A DNA stretch of 64,000 bases from Limonium bicolor. Taxonomy: Eukaryota; Streptophyta; Magnoliopsida; Caryophyllales; Plumbaginaceae. Numbering within the stretch: position 1 is the first letter of the stretch; every line of letters starts with the position of its first letter. Location of the stretch: the NCBI GenBank assembly GCA_023374045.1, contig CM041781.1:139058982-139122981 (forward strand), in the 5' to 3' direction. Made by a program: the position numbers and the translations under genes. The notes beneath the pieces were generated by a model. It ran no database searches and was not told the DNA's origin. It saw only the letters and a program-made list of their open reading frames with translations. Below are positions 21,923 through 34,505 of this stretch, in pieces.

Positions 21923-24900
21923 TGTGACACCCCTACTACGCACTTAACAATAATTGAAATCGCAGCGGAAATAAACAACTAAATATTAACTAAACGATTC
22001 GGTGTTACAACACCGTTAACCACCCACGTGGTTAACAAGGCAGAATAAATACAAGCGTACCAGTCTGTTTATCAGACTCCCGAGCATTAGGTACTAACAT
22101 CCATATATACATAACCAACATACCGAGTATTTAACAATATCCATCACTGTAAATGTACACATAAACTCCACTGTCAACTGTCAACGATCGTCACTGTAAT
22201 ACAAACGGTATCAAAATATATCACCACGGGAGCACAGGCGCATCCCGGGCTCAACATCCAAAAATAACCAAGGTACTCACAACCTAAGATCTAAAGCAAT
22301 TCCACCTCTTCGATCCTCATCCTGCAAACATAAATATGGAGCCCCCGAGGGGGTCATCAACCTTTCGCTGGTATGGTTAACGCGCAGCCCATCGGCTACC
22401 GGGATACGCGCAACTAATTGTCATGATGACATGGCATTCATTTTAAACATACAACATATATATCATAGCAAGAGTATTGCATAACAACATCACACATAAC
22501 ATACAAGAAAGAATCCTTATAGGAAGCGAACCAACACAATTAGATCCCATGGAGAGCCTAGAGAATGTTGCCAAACTCATGCTAAGCTCGTTACATAACT
22601 CGTTACCGTCCTGTTAAATTGAACGAATAACTTAACACAAAGGTGTGTCGGATATAGTGATCCAAGCACACCGAACAAAACATAGTATGCCCCTGTGGCC
22701 CGACGTGAGTCAGTAATATAGTCTTGGTTAAGCTAAAGGGAAGGTTGAAAACCAAAAGAGAAGACAACCTTAACATACAAGAGAATCGAACCGGTTATGA
22801 CATCGACTCCCATACTCACACGCGTGGCCGGAACTACCGGACTCCTCACTCCCCCGTTAGCACTTGTTAGTTGTTCAACAATGAACTCAATAAACAAATC
22901 ACAACAAGTGGTTAAGTCTTGTAAGACACACATAAGGGAAATGAGTCGCATCTTAGCAGCACAATAATATAATAAACTGTAAACTCATTACATGACTTAG
23001 GTCTTACAAGGTCGTAAACACACAGAAAACAAACAACACACAAGCCGGTGTAAACCGGTAGGCAACAGACTGCAAGAAAACCATACCTTGGTCCTTGCTT
23101 CGACTGGTTTCCACCGTAGGTCACTCCTATACATGATTAATAACGTCGGTTAATTTACTTACTTAACTTCAAATTTTACTAAGCATTTTACATGGTTATA
23201 TGACATGTTTTAATGCCCAAACTTATCCTTGATTACCTTCATTATACCTCTAGGGTTAATTACATAAGTCACATTCCTTTATGTTTTTTTTTACATGTTT
23301 TGTCCGACCGACCTTACCGACCGACCTTACACAAGGTTGGTCCATTCCAGAACATGTTACCGTCAGAAAATTCTACTCCGACCGACCTTGCAAGTTCGGT
23401 CCACAAGGTCGGTCTATTCCCAAGATTTTTCCCCTTTGGAAATTCAGGCCCGACCGATCTTGACAAGTTCGGTCCCAAGATCGGTCGATTCCTGAGACTC
23501 ACTTACGTACAAAGATTTAGGCATGACCGACCTTGTAAGTTCGGTCCCAAGGTCGGTCTATTCCAGAGACTTAATCCGTACCAAAAATCCATGCCCGACC
23601 GACCTTGCAAGTCCGGTCCCCAAGGTCGGTCCATTCCAGAGACCATTTCTCGCAGGGTAAACTGGGCTCGACCGACCTTGCAGGTCCAGTCCCCAAGGTC
23701 GGTCTGCTCCAGACCCTTGTTTTTAATTGCCCATCTAACTCCAAACTTCACCTCATAGTGCCCTAGTATGTTCCAACCACATTTGGCACTTCAAACACCC
23801 CTTAAGACATCCATTAAACTCCTTAAATCATTCACCAAAAACCTCCTCAACATTACACACATTCATATACAAAGGTTAGCACATGCAACGTCTTTCGCTA
23901 AGTTTTCATGTGGTGTTTTATACCTATAACTACCACTAGTCCCAAATGATCCCTCACTACTACAACATCATCTCCCAAGCATCTTTTCTTCCTAAGCCAA
24001 CTCCTTGAATATCTCTACAAGTTTATAGCTCCTTCATGCAACACATCACTTCTTCCTTATTCACCAACATTGCACAAGTCCTAAACACAATCTCACCATG
24101 ATCTTGAAGTATCCCAAAACACTCATTTGCATTCTAAATCCTCTAAAATATTGCCTAAGTCCTTTTTACATCTTAGAATACCTTAATGCATGTTTCTTTC
24201 ACTAGTAGAACACTTAATCATTCTAAACACTTCCTAACTCACCAAAACTCATTTTAAACACCTACAACCTCTTATACATTACCTAAATTTCGACATGGGT
24301 TCTACTAACATCTTGTTACACCAAAACATATTATTTCTACCATCAAACACCTAAGAACACTCAATTCCATCAAGAACATTCTTATACACAAAACTTCACC
24401 AAACTTACACTACATCACAATATAGTGTATTATTTAAATTGCTTGGCATTTAGGCCCTTAAATAACATGGCTCTTAGGCCCTTAAAATACATAAACCATA
24501 AACACTGAATTTCCCACATTATATTTGCCTTTGACCTGCAAATACACCCAACAATACATATGCCTTTTTAATAGTCTCCTTGAGAACATTTACAAGGTCA
24601 TTCACCATTGGCTCCTTAAGTAGTTTTAATAAGCAACATAAGCTCATTTCTCCTAAGGCTTTAAATTACATTAGGTTAACACATTTACCTCTTTTCCTCA
24701 CAAACTTTTTTCTTGTTTCCTTGACTAAATCGGCAAGGCTTTTAGTTGCATGTCAACTTCTAATCAATATACAAATAATGTAATGAGTATTCAAGCTTTA
24801 TGCTTCATCTCATTGTAAACCCTAGATGCATATATTGTCTTAGAACATTAAGATGATTGTTTTACCTTTGAAATGGAAGAGAGTTTGAATATGTAGCAAG

Positions 24901-25959
24901 AGAGGACTCCACCAGGCCCTTTGGAGATTGAAATGAAGCTAGAACAAGCAAGGTAAAGACACCATTAATGGTGTTTATCGGACAACATATAAACATGAAG
25001 GAAATGGAGTTTTTCTTGGTTTTTCCTTACCTTGAAGCAAAGGTGATCAACAAGGCATAAAAATATAAGCTCAAGCTCCTCCCATGGAGATTCCTCTTGG
25101 CACCGAAATGGAGCTCTTGGAGTTTTGAAGGGATGAAGTTGGAGAGCTTGGCAAGACAAAGAGAATGGTGGTCTTGGTTTTTGATTTGGCAAAGGGAGCT
25201 AGGAGATATAAGAGATTGAAGATGGTGGATGGTGGTGTGCTGTAGCAACTGTAGAAGAGAGCAAGAAGGAAGATAGAAGACAGTGGGAACAAGGGAAATG
25301 AGAGAATGAAGAAGACTTAGTTAGTTTTAGATATTTGAAAGTTAAATGCAAATAGTAACTTGCTTTATCATTTGTTATTTACTTGTTAATTAGCAAGGTG
25401 GTGACTCACCTCACAAAAACCAGCCCCCATTAGTTATCTAGGGGTGTTTTGGTCATTGTTGACCAATTAAATTTCTTATATTGACTTATGTTATAAACTA
25501 GCTTAAAAATAGTTACTATTCATAAAACAAGGCACATATTTATAAAATTTTTGATTTCCCATTGATTTAGACTTCCTAATGTGATACTAAATAGTACACA
25601 TGTTAATTAAAGAGTAATGATGGACATTTATCCACTCAAAACTCATTTACAAGACAATTGTTCATAAATGTGCTTTAAGACTCCTTAAAGCACATTTTGA
25701 GTTTTAACTTGTTTTCAAGCTTGGTTTCCTTTGGTAATCGGTTTAATATGTTCATTAATATATAAATAAGGTCTTGGTAAGCTCATTAGATCTTAACCAA
25801 GCTTATCCCAAGCTTAGAGCACATTTTAGCCCTTATTGACTTTAAGGTATTTATTTGTGTTTTCTATGGTTTAAATTGTTTAATTGTTTCACGCCTCTTT
25901 TAGTCTTAATATACCATATTTTAATGTTTAAAAAACATACTAAGGTTTGGGGTATTTCA
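21923..25959 (-). repeat. 5' LTR of element D, 4,037 bp
   Basis: Read on the minus strand it starts TGAAATACCCC (right end) and ends GGGTGTCACA next to the primer site. It has the GC hairpin CCCCC-GA-GGGGG near 22342 and an array of perfect inverted repeats at 23306-23704. Parts around 24400-25800 are recognisably similar to the LTR of E (for example the GGCATTTAGGCCCTTAAAT block). No gene recognised inside. Confidence 0.85.
23306..23704. repeat. 72-73 bp tandem array of perfect inverted repeats in the LTR of D
   Basis: GACCGACCTTG starts at 23380, 23452, 23525, 23597 and 23670 (spacing 72, 73, 72, 73), each paired with CAAGGTCGGTC about 13 nt later. At 23452 both arms changed together (GACCGATCTTG / CAAGATCGGTC). 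A less regular first unit is at 23306-23342. Frames open on both strands through this region are a by-product of the repeats. Confidence 0.85.
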
Positions 25960-27670
25960 ACCCGGCTTTGCTAGGCCTCAGTATAATCAATTCAGGCCAT
26001 AGCAGCCTCAAGCTCAGCAACCATCATTGAGCTTAAACAATGTCAGTCGGAAGGAAATGGTGGATAAGTTGATGGCTTCTGAGGAGCAGCAAACTACAAT
26101 CAATCAGAGTCTAACAGCTGGTCAGCAGAAATTAGAGAATGCCATGGTAGAAATGCAGGGAACGATAAGCCAGTTGACTCAGTTCCTCTTACAGTAGAGA
26201 CCTTCTGGATCACTGCCTTCCCAACCAGAAACCAATCCCAAGGAGCAGCTGAAGGCAGTGTCGGTCTCAGAAGAGGACTGCGAGGATTCTGGAGAAGTAG
26301 CAGCAGTTACTCTAAGAAGTGGAAGGAACTTAATCAAAGACAAAGTGGCAGGGGACCATACTGATGAGGAGACCGAGCCCCTTTCTAATACCGCCGGTGC
26401 ACCATCAGGGCATCCCGCCCCTCCTGAGGTAGTACATGAGGAGACCCAGGCTCCTATTCCTTCTTCCACTCTTTCAACTGCTGTTAAAAATACAAAAGGA
26501 AAAACATCTGCAAAAGAACTTCCTTTTCCAAACCGTCTCAAAGAGCGAGAGCTCAATGAACAATTCGGAAAATTTTTAGATGTCTTTCGAAAGCTGACTA
26601 TCAATATTCCTCTTATTGATGCGATTAAACAGATGCCAAATTATGCTAAATTTGTGAAATATCTAACTTCAAATAAGCGAAAATATAAGGAAAAGGACAC
26701 CATTCAGCTAACCGAAACCTGTTCTGCAGCTATCCTACAGAAGCTGCCTCCAAAGCGTGGTGATCCTGGTCAGCCCATTATTCCTTGCTCAATTGGAGAC
26801 ATGGATTGTGGATACGGTCTCTGCGATCTAGGAGCAAGCATCAACTTGATGCCATACACCATGTTCAAAAAGCTTCATGTGGGTGAGCTCATTCCAATTC
26901 ATTTCAGACTCCAATTAGCTGATAGATCATCAATCACACCCAGAGGTATGGTGGAAAATGTAGTTGTTAGTGTGGGAAAATTTTTCTTCCCAGCTGATTT
27001 TGTGATCCTCGACATGGATGAAGATGTTGAGGTACCTCTAATTCTTGGTAGGCCTTTCCTTAGAACTGTGAAAACTGTTATAGATGTTGAGAAAGGAAAG
27101 ATTACCTTGAAGTTTCATGACGAAGAATTAAGCTTTGATATTAATAAGATGATGCAGAAAAATACTTCTTCTCATGCTGTTTTCTCTGATGATTTAATTG
27201 AGAATTTTAATGATCTTGAGGATGACTACATCTATAGAAGTACTGATACTTCTAATTCTTTGTTTAAGTGTTCTGACATTTTAGAGCAGGTATTGAGTCT
27301 ATCCATTAAGGATGACAAGGAAAGCTTTGAGATGGCCTCAGTCGTCCAGCAGCTAAATCAAGGGAGGTCATATTTTCGCTCCTCCACTCCTCCAATAGAC
27401 AAGCTGGATCGACCCATTCAAAGGCCTATTCCTTCAATAGAGAAGCCTCCTACCCTTGAACTCAAATCTCTCCCTTCCCATCTTAAATATGTTTTCTCGG
27501 CAAAGGGTAGCACCCTGCCTGTTATTATCTCTGCATCTTTGTCTGTTTCGCAGGAAACTAGACTTCTTGGAGGTGCTAAAGAAGCATAAAAGTGCCATGG
27601 GGTGGTCAGTTGCTGATATCAAAGAGATCAATCCAGGTTTCTGCACTCACCGGATTTATATGGAGGAGAA
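25960..27670 (+). pseudogene. gag end and protease region of element C
   Basis: The frame enters from D at 25960 (QYNQFRP), has TAG stops near 26000 and 26196, and then runs open from 26258 to 27589. The first part is the Gln-rich gag tail with a predicted coiled coil (ENAMVEMQGTISQLTQFL). The protease region includes KQMPNYAKFVKYL, the active-site triad Asp-Leu-Gly in CDLGASINLMP (26825-26833), and ILGRPFLRT. Asp-Leu-Gly is usual for Athila/Tat, against Asp-Ser/Thr-Gly in E and F. The frame then stops at 27589 and resumes in another frame with the start of the reverse transcriptase region (GWSVADIKEINPGFCTHRI). Confidence 0.8.
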
Positions 27671-27680
27671 TTAATAGGCA

Positions 27681-30437
27681 GTGAGGCAGCCCCAGGGAAG
27701 ATTAAATCCAAATCTAAAGGAGGTGGTCAAAGGTGAAGTGCTGAAGCTTCTTGATGCAGGCATTATCTACCCGATTTATGACAGCCAGTGGGTGTCTCCC
27801 GTCAAGGTTGTCCCAAAGAAAGGAGGGATCATGGCAGCTCCCAATGAGAAGGGTGAGTTAGTCCCCCAAAGTCAGACGACCGGTTGGAGAATGTGTATTG
27901 ATTACCGTCGTCTCAACAACGCCACAAGGAAGGACCACTTCCTGCTTCCTTTTGTTGACCAGATGCTTGAGCGGTTAGCCGGCCAAGAGTTCTACTCCTT
28001 CCTGGACGGCTACAGTGGATATTTTCAGATCCCCATTGCCCTAGAATATCAAGAGAAAACGACATTCACCTTTCCATATGGGACATTCGCATATCGGAGG
28101 ATGCCATTCGGGCTTGTAATGCTCCAGCAACATTTCAGCGGTGTATGATGGCGATTTTCAATGATTTTATCGAGAAAAGTATCGAAGTATTCATAGACGA
28201 CTTCTCTGTCTATGGACAAAGCTTTGATGTCTGCCTGGAGCAACTGGACCAGATCTTGCCTCGCTGTGAGGACACGAACCTCGTGCTGAATTGGGAAAAG
28301 TGTCATTTCATGGTACAAAAAGGTATTTTTCTTGGGCACAAGGTGTCAAGGGAAGGCCTCTAGGTGGATAAGGCCAAGATAGAGGTGATAGAAAAGCTAC
28401 CTCCACCAACTTCAGTTAAGGATGTGAGATCTTTCCTAGGCCATGCCGGTTTCTACAGGAGATTCATCCAGGACTTCTCAAAGATTGCGAAACCCCTCTC
28501 CGACCTACTTCAGAAAGACATCAGATTTTAGTTTTCTGATAAATGTATGATGGCGTTTCAGACCATTAAGAACAAGCTCTGCTCAGCGCCCATTGTTGTT
28601 CCTCCAGATTGGTCAGCACCATTTGAAATTTTGACAGATGTAAGTGATTATGCTGTTGGTGCTGCTCTCTGTCAGATGCAGGATAAAACACTGAGGGTGA
28701 TCACTTATGCAAGCAAAACTCTGATCGATGCACAGCGAAACTACACCATAACAGAGAAAGAATTGCTTGTTGTGGTATTTGCCCTGGATAAATTTAGACC
28801 ATATCTGTTAGGAAGCAAGGTATTCATTCACACAGATCATTCAGCACTGAAATACCTCTTCTAGAAGAATGACTCTAAACCTCGACTGCTACAATGGATT
28901 TTACTTCTTCAAGAATTTAATTTGGAGGTTGTGGATAAAATGGGAAAGCAGAACGGAGTTGCTGATCACCTATCAAGACTCGACCTTCCTGATGATGGAA
29001 TCCCAATCAATGAGTTCTTCTCTGATGAGATAGCATTCAAGATTGGAAAGGTAAATGAACCATGGTACGCAGACTTAGCAAATTTTATGGTTTCTGGTTT
29101 AATTCCACATGACTACAGCTATAACCAGAGGAAGAAGTTCCTTTCAGAGACACGCCATTACATATGGGAGGATCCTTATCTGTTTTGGGTTTGTGTTGAT
29201 GGTCTGATGAGGCGCTGTATCCCAGATAATGAGATTTCTAGTGTGCTAGAATTTTTTCATTCAAAAGAAGTAGGTGGACATCACGGTCCTACAAGGACGG
29301 CTGCCAAAATATTAGAGTGTGGTTTTTATTGGCCCACTCTTCACAAGGATGTTCACCGCTTCTGCTCTCAATGCGATAAATGTCAAAGAATGGGTAATAG
29401 ATCAAGAAGGCATGAGATGCCTCAAAAAGGAATTCTGGAGGTAGAATTGTTCGATGTCTGGGGAATAGACATCATCGGCCCCTTCCCTTCATCCCATGGA
29501 AATCAGTATATCCTTGTTGCAGTAGACTATGTATCTAAATGGGTTGAAGCAATCGCTAGTCCTGCTGCTGATGCTAAAATAGTAGTCAAGTTCCTGAAGA
29601 AGCATATCTTCACCAGGTTTGGTGTACCTCAAGCGATCATCAGCGATTGAGGCTCACATTTCTGCAACAAGGCCTTTGAATCTTAATGACCAGTACAGAG
29701 TAACCTAAGGAGTAACCTTAAGGTAACATCCTATCACACAAAATAAGCAAACTCAGAACCATGGCCAAGCAGAGTAACAACCATTAACTTAAATGGATTC
29801 TGCAGAAAACCGTCTGCTTCGAGAAAGGATTGGTCACTCAAGCTGGATGACGCTCTGTGGGCATATCGGATTGCTTTTAAGACTTCCTATAGGGATGTCT
29901 CCGTTCAAGCTTGTGTATGGGAAAGCATGTCATCTTCTAGTAGAATTAGAGCATAAAGCTTACTGGGCATTGAAGGCCCTGAATTTTGATCTACACAGTG
30001 CTGGAGAGAAAAGAAAATTTCAGTTGTCTGAACTCGAAGAACTAAGAGAACAAGCCTATGATAGTTCCATAATTTGTAAAGAGCACACAAAGAGAATCCA
30101 TGATCAAATGATCCATAAGCGAGAATTTAAAGTAGGGGATCTCGTGTTGCTCTATAATTCCAGGCTGCGCCTCTTTCGTGGCAAGCTGAAATCCCATTGG
30201 GCAGGACTATTTAAAATCGTGGGGATCACTACCTATGGTGCCTACGAGCTAGAAAATAAGTCAGGAGAAGTATTCAAAGTGAATGGTGCTCGACTGAAGA
30301 AGTACCTAGGCACTACCTTCTCTCAGCCTCCTACACCAGGTGTATCCTTAATTGAAAGTTCTTATTCCATTTCTATTTCTTCTGCTATCTGTACTGCAGC
30401 ACCCCCTCCAAAAGCATCAAAGAAGCCGCGCTCGTAA
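27681..30437 (+). pseudogene. Reverse transcriptase, RNase H and integrase of element C
   Basis: Reverse transcriptase: WRMCIDYRRLN, FLDGYSGY, then a frameshift near 28110 and the catalytic VFIDDFSVYG (about 28186). RNase H: ILTDVSDYAVGA, ITEKELLVVVFA, HTDHSALKYL. Integrase: zinc-binding H(x)H and CSQCDKCQ, first catalytic Asp in WGIDIIGPF, second in AIISD. A TGA follows that Asp, and 29680-29795 holds several indels so that the catalytic Glu codon (about 29772) is out of frame. The C-terminal part (29793-30437) resumes with [14 protein letters not shown] and ends without a chromodomain, as expected for Athila. Other stops are TAG at 28362, 28530 and 28863. Confidence 0.88.
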
Positions 30438-30504
30438 TGGTATTTCAGACTGAAGAAAGCTATTACTAGCTGCTTTGGCGGTCCGCCTTGACATTACCTG
30501 TGAT

Positions 30505-30557
30505 GTCTAGCCAAAGACTCTAACCCCCCCGGGCAGCTTGGTGGGAGGCAACCCACC
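30505..30557 (+). promoter_or_regulatory. Twin stem-loops downstream of the pol of C
   Basis: GTC/GAC (30505-30507, 30516-30518) closes the loop TAGCCAAA. GGTGGG/CCCACC (30540-30545, 30552-30557) closes AGGCAA. The loops equal those in B (7788-7838), while two pairs of the second stem differ in a compensated way. Location just after the coding end is the same in both elements. Confidence 0.65.
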
Positions 30558-31939
30558 GGTTTGTATCTCTTTTCACTTCCTTAGCTTAGTCATTTATTAT
30601 ACTCTTTTATTTTAATTTTTGTGGTATGATTAATAGTTGTCGTGCATATTGAAAAAGCCTTGGCTCTTATTTTCTACTAATGGTTTTATCTGTTTCCACT
30701 TGAGTTCTTCTGCCCTTGCAGATACAAAAATTTTCAATTAGCTAAATTGGTGCTTGGCTGAACTCAAGTGTGGGGGAATCATGAAGCATTACTCCTTACA
30801 AGATCAGGGAGCAATTCTTACACCGTCACTCTTTGCTTTCTGTATTTTGAGTGCTTAAATTGATCTTGTCTGATTTACTGACTGCTTATCTGTGTTTTAT
30901 TAGTTAGTCTTATCAAGTCTTTTGTGATATATTTTTTGGGTGATTTAAACTTTTAAATTATAAATTTTTATATATAAAAAAAGGGGTATTTTCAACGTGT
31001 CCGAATTGAGTCCACAAAGCTCCACGCGGACACGTTATAAAACCACCATGTCCGCATAACGGACACTTACACGGACATATATGTTTTGAAATTTTCTCTA
31101 TTCCCACTGATGTCCGTATAGGACTCATTCATGGACGCAACCAATAGTCGTGTCTGTATACGGACTCAATTGCGGACGCATGCTACTTAGTCACGTCCGT
31201 ATACGGACGTCTACACAGACGAGTGAAAAAAAAGCCCGCATTCTTTTTCTTTCCTTCTCTATTCTTTCTTTCTACTTCTATCTTCTGTCGAACTCCAACC
31301 CTTCTCCTACGCGACTCACACCAGAACCACCAACCGACGCCGGCGAACTCCACCGCAGCCCCGCCGATGAAGCAGCACCACCGCTCCGCCACCGCAACCG
31401 CAACCGCAACCCACACGCTCTCTGCAAACAAAAATTCCAGGTTTTCAAAATCTTTTAACTCCTGTTTCGATGCGTACTGAATTCGAGATTAGTTAAACAA
31501 AAACATGAGGTTGAAATGGAGATTAGAGGCGTTTAGGTGGTGCAACTGGAGATTGGTGTACGAAATCGTTAAAACATTGGTGAAATCTGTGAAACTTATG
31601 TGATTTGGGGCGAATTCTGTTGCCGCAATTTCGAATTAGGGTTCTTAAGCTGTCCAGACTTGTGTCCGCGCCAGCCCACCCGGACACAGGTCCGGACATG
31701 TTAATTTTTGCAAAAATTTTGAAAATTGTTTCTGGCTTTGCACCATAATGTGTGTTGTTATGTAAGCTTAGTATCATGATTGATAAAGCCCAACATTGCC
31801 TTGCTCCCAACCGATAAAGAACTTTTGCGAATATGAATTACTATGGGCTCGTTTTTTATCAGTTTATGTGTTCTTTTGCCTTTCAACATGGCATCCTTTA
31901 TTACTGCACATTAATTTACTGTTTAAAAACTATAATTAG
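30558..31939 (+). other. Non-coding spacer between pol and third ORF of C, with palindromic GTCCG repeats
   Basis: AAGTGTGGGGGAA occurs at 30765-30777, a polypurine-like copy. From about 30995 to 31225 short palindromes such as GTCCGTATACGGAC recur every 40-70 bp, like those in the LTR of C (34690-34985). A TATATAAAAAAA stretch (about 30970) and a pyrimidine-rich stretch (31235-31290) follow the layout of an internal promoter and leader for the third ORF, but that is inference. Short frames here are not conserved with B. Confidence 0.5.
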
Positions 31940-33199
31940 ATGCCTCGTACTAGAGGAGGTGGGGTCACACGCTCCTCGCGAGCCCCGCGCCCAGATACTA
32001 CATCAGATGCACCACCTCCACTACCGCCTCCACCACCCTCTCCACTACGTGAGGATGGTTTTATCTCCGCCACTGCCCGTGCCTGGTACGACCAGGGCAG
32101 AAAATTCATCATAGAGAGGCGCATCACATCAGAGGTGATCAATGCCACCTATATACAGCCTATCTTTGAGAGCTTCGGGATGGCTACAGTACTGAGGATG
32201 GGCGAGGGCCTCTTCTCTCCTGACCTAGTCCGGGAGTTCTACGTGAACGCCCAGGCACACGATACGCTGAATGTCATCACTTCATACGTGCGCCACCACC
32301 GGGAGATCACTCCCACCTCATTCAGCACCGTCTTTCTACTTTCGGATAATGAGGAAGCCCATGTAGATATTGGTGAGGAGCTACTGCGGACCACTAGGAC
32401 TAGATGGGTCCAGGAGATTGGTCAGACGTCTAGACATAGGGGAGAGGAGAGTAAGGGTGTCATCCCCTACACCAGTCTCCCATCGCTCATGCAGGGGCTG
32501 GTAGCAGAGATCCTCAGCCATCAGATCCGGCCTCGTGCTGGAAATGATGTTACTGACGAGGACTGTGTGCTGATCGACTACTTCCTAGCACTGCCTCCCG
32601 CTCCACAGCGACGGCTCTTCGTCCCGTACATCATGTTCCGTCAGCTGCACAAGGTGGTCACATACCTGACATCGAAGAAGAAGAAGAGATCACCCTATTT
32701 TTCCCTTCTTCATCCACCACTACCTCGCCTGTGTGCCACCTGGCGACGTCTTCACCGGGTCGACGTGCGAGAGGGTGAGAGCCCTATCTCTCTTCAGACT
32801 TTGAAGAGGTGGGGCTTCATACGCTTAGCAGATGGGAGCTGGGTACGCGGCAGCTCTGGCCTGGGGGCTACTGCTTCGTCCTCGACTTCGGGCTCTGCAC
32901 CGGCGACCACTACTACCATGCAGCAGCCACCTGTTCCTCCGGTCATGAGCATTCCTCTAGAGCTGCAGACCAAGATGGATACCATCCTACAGCAGCAGCA
33001 GGCGATGCAGCAGCAGGTCGGTGCAGTCCAGTAGAGATAGGAGCAGATGGCAGGGCATATAGACGAGCTGCGCCAGACCCAGGATCGGATTACCCAGCGC
33101 ATAGAGCGCAGCGACGAGGTTTAGAGTCAGACAACTCTACTCATCGAGAGGCTCATGAGCCACCTGGATCACAGACCACCCCCGGGACCATCACGGTGA
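31940..33199 (+). pseudogene. Third ORF of the Athila element (env position, plant transposon protein type)
   Basis: ATG at 31940 opens 364 codons to TAG at 33032. The frame continues past two more TAG codons to a TGA at about 33197. Features: Arg- and Pro-rich N-terminus (res. 1-36), a globular part with FESFGMATVLRMGEG and LVREFYVNAQ (about 70-110), VIPYTSLPSLMQGLV, DEDCVLIDYFLA, and a C-terminal Gln-rich predicted coiled coil (LQTKMDTILQQQQAMQQQ). The LVREFY segment resembles the plant transposon protein domain found after pol in Athila and Calypso elements. There is no signal peptide or membrane segment, so an envelope role is not supported. Confidence 0.65.
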
Positions 33200-34490
33200 T
33201 CATCTATTTATTGTTTTGTTTTTTTTTTTCAGTTGTTATTTATTATAGTTTGCACTCTTTTAATGTTTTTACCTTTATAATATTTTATTTTAAAGGGTAA
33301 ACGTTGTTGTAAACCGTACAGACTAACTTGCAGTTGTTTAAAGGTTAAACTTCTATTTTATTTCCCTCTAATGCTATGTTGTGCAGTCCCTTCTATTTTT
33401 TCACTCAACACTTATGCACTCAAGGGGACGTATAGCACGACAAATAAACCTCCACTGCGCACGAACTTACGATTTACTGGAACATTGGGGAGTACTCTTT
33501 TTTACATTATCTTATCTCCACTTGCTTACCAATGTTCTACGTTATAATGCATGCTTACTTGGGGTTCGATTTCCACGCAATGGGGGCATTGCTCTTCTCA
33601 AGTGTGGGGGGGGGGGGGGGAATTAAGAGTAGAAAAATCTATCTGAATGTGCAAGTTGGGTTTAAATATCACACTTGTCTTTATTTGTCTACTTGTTTTA
33701 GAGAAAATTCCTTCTTCAAGCAGATTTAGAAATCAAGGCATGTTGACTACCTCAAGAATCCTTCTGCTTTAGGGTGTCTGTACATCTAATTTTATTCAAA
33801 ATTAATCTATTTTTACTAAAATTTGATGGAGTAGTTGATTATGGAAATTGAATTAGTTTAGCTTGGGACTCTTGGAAATGATTTGAAAGTTTAGAATGAA
33901 AAGGATAAGTCAAGGTACTCCACTGATCAAACAAAAATTTTCCGAACAAAAGCAGGCCTCGTCTATCCGGTTATTAAGTCTTAGAGGTGCCTTAACACCT
34001 ATCTACCTAAGGTCTCGGGATCTGGGATAGTTGGCCCAACACCGTTACATGGATAGAGAGAAAAGTCTGGGTTACGTAATAACTCTACAATTCGCAATAA
34101 TTCGATTGTTTTATATATATCTCTTGCAAAAGAATGTTCTTGTCGGCGAAAAATTGATTGTAGTTTAAATTTTGATCATGAGTACGTGGTGTTGAAAGGT
34201 ATTGCGGAATAAGGCATTACTTCACACCCCTTGACATCCAAAGGTTAGAGGAAAGGAATAGTGGAAGATCCCAAGTTAATCTACTTCCAGATTTTGTATT
34301 CTGACTTCTCCATGCTTTTAAAAATCCTTTTTTTTCACTGACTGAAAAACCTACATCCAGAAGCAGAATTATTCTTTTTGATCGTCATCATTTCTTGCTT
34401 TCTGTCTGTATCTGTTTAACCCTATGTTTCAATGCTACAGCCTGGAAGATAGTTTTCTTCTCTATTTTTGCTTGAGGACAAGCAAAAGAT
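33200..34490 (+). other. 3' non-coding interior of C
   Basis: No gene. A run of about 15 G follows AAGTGTG at 33600-33620, a third polypurine-like copy preceded by GCATTGCTCTTCTC. The block 33940-34080 matches B at 8640-8780 closely, including the GTCTCGGGATCTGGGATAG stretch. The segment before the polypurine tract (GCTTGAGGACAAGCAAAAG) is also shared with B. Confidence 0.65.
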
Positions 34491-34505
34491 AAGTGTGGGG
34501 GAATT
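34491..34505 (+). promoter_or_regulatory. Polypurine tract of C
   Basis: AAGTGTGGGGGAATT directly precedes the LTR start TGATGCAC. B has the same position and a related motif. Confidence 0.8.

Larger units (their letters stand above)
19377..25959 (-). mobile_element. Element D: AlkB-carrying chromovirus-like retrotransposon, 5' part
   Basis: On the minus strand, from right to left: 5' LTR (21923-25959), primer site with palindrome, a spliced-looking gag, and an AlkB exon that is cut at 19377 by element A. Protease, polymerase and 3' LTR must lie left of A, outside the window. The right end of D joins mid-gag of C at 25960; ACCCG (25960-25964) should be its target-site duplication. D and E share gene order, intron positions and parts of the LTR but differ clearly in sequence, so they are related subfamilies. 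Confidence 0.85.

Noticed and set aside
23306..23704. CRISPR-like array because of regular spacing
   Set aside because: Plant LTR context, units are hairpins with related spacers, and no cas genes; regular repeats here are tandem duplication.
23213..23758. 181-codon frame with repeated DRPCK(F/S)GP motif
   Set aside because: It is produced by the 72-73 bp inverted-repeat array; the opposite strand is open as well, and the repeats explain both.
29680..29795. Foreign insertion replacing the integrase active-site Glu region of C
   Set aside because: On closer reading the integrase GQAE codons are still present out of frame with several indels, so local decay explains it.
31940..33199. Envelope gene in element C
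   Set aside because: Third ORF has no signal peptide or transmembrane segment; it fits the plant transposon protein type found at this place in Athila elements.
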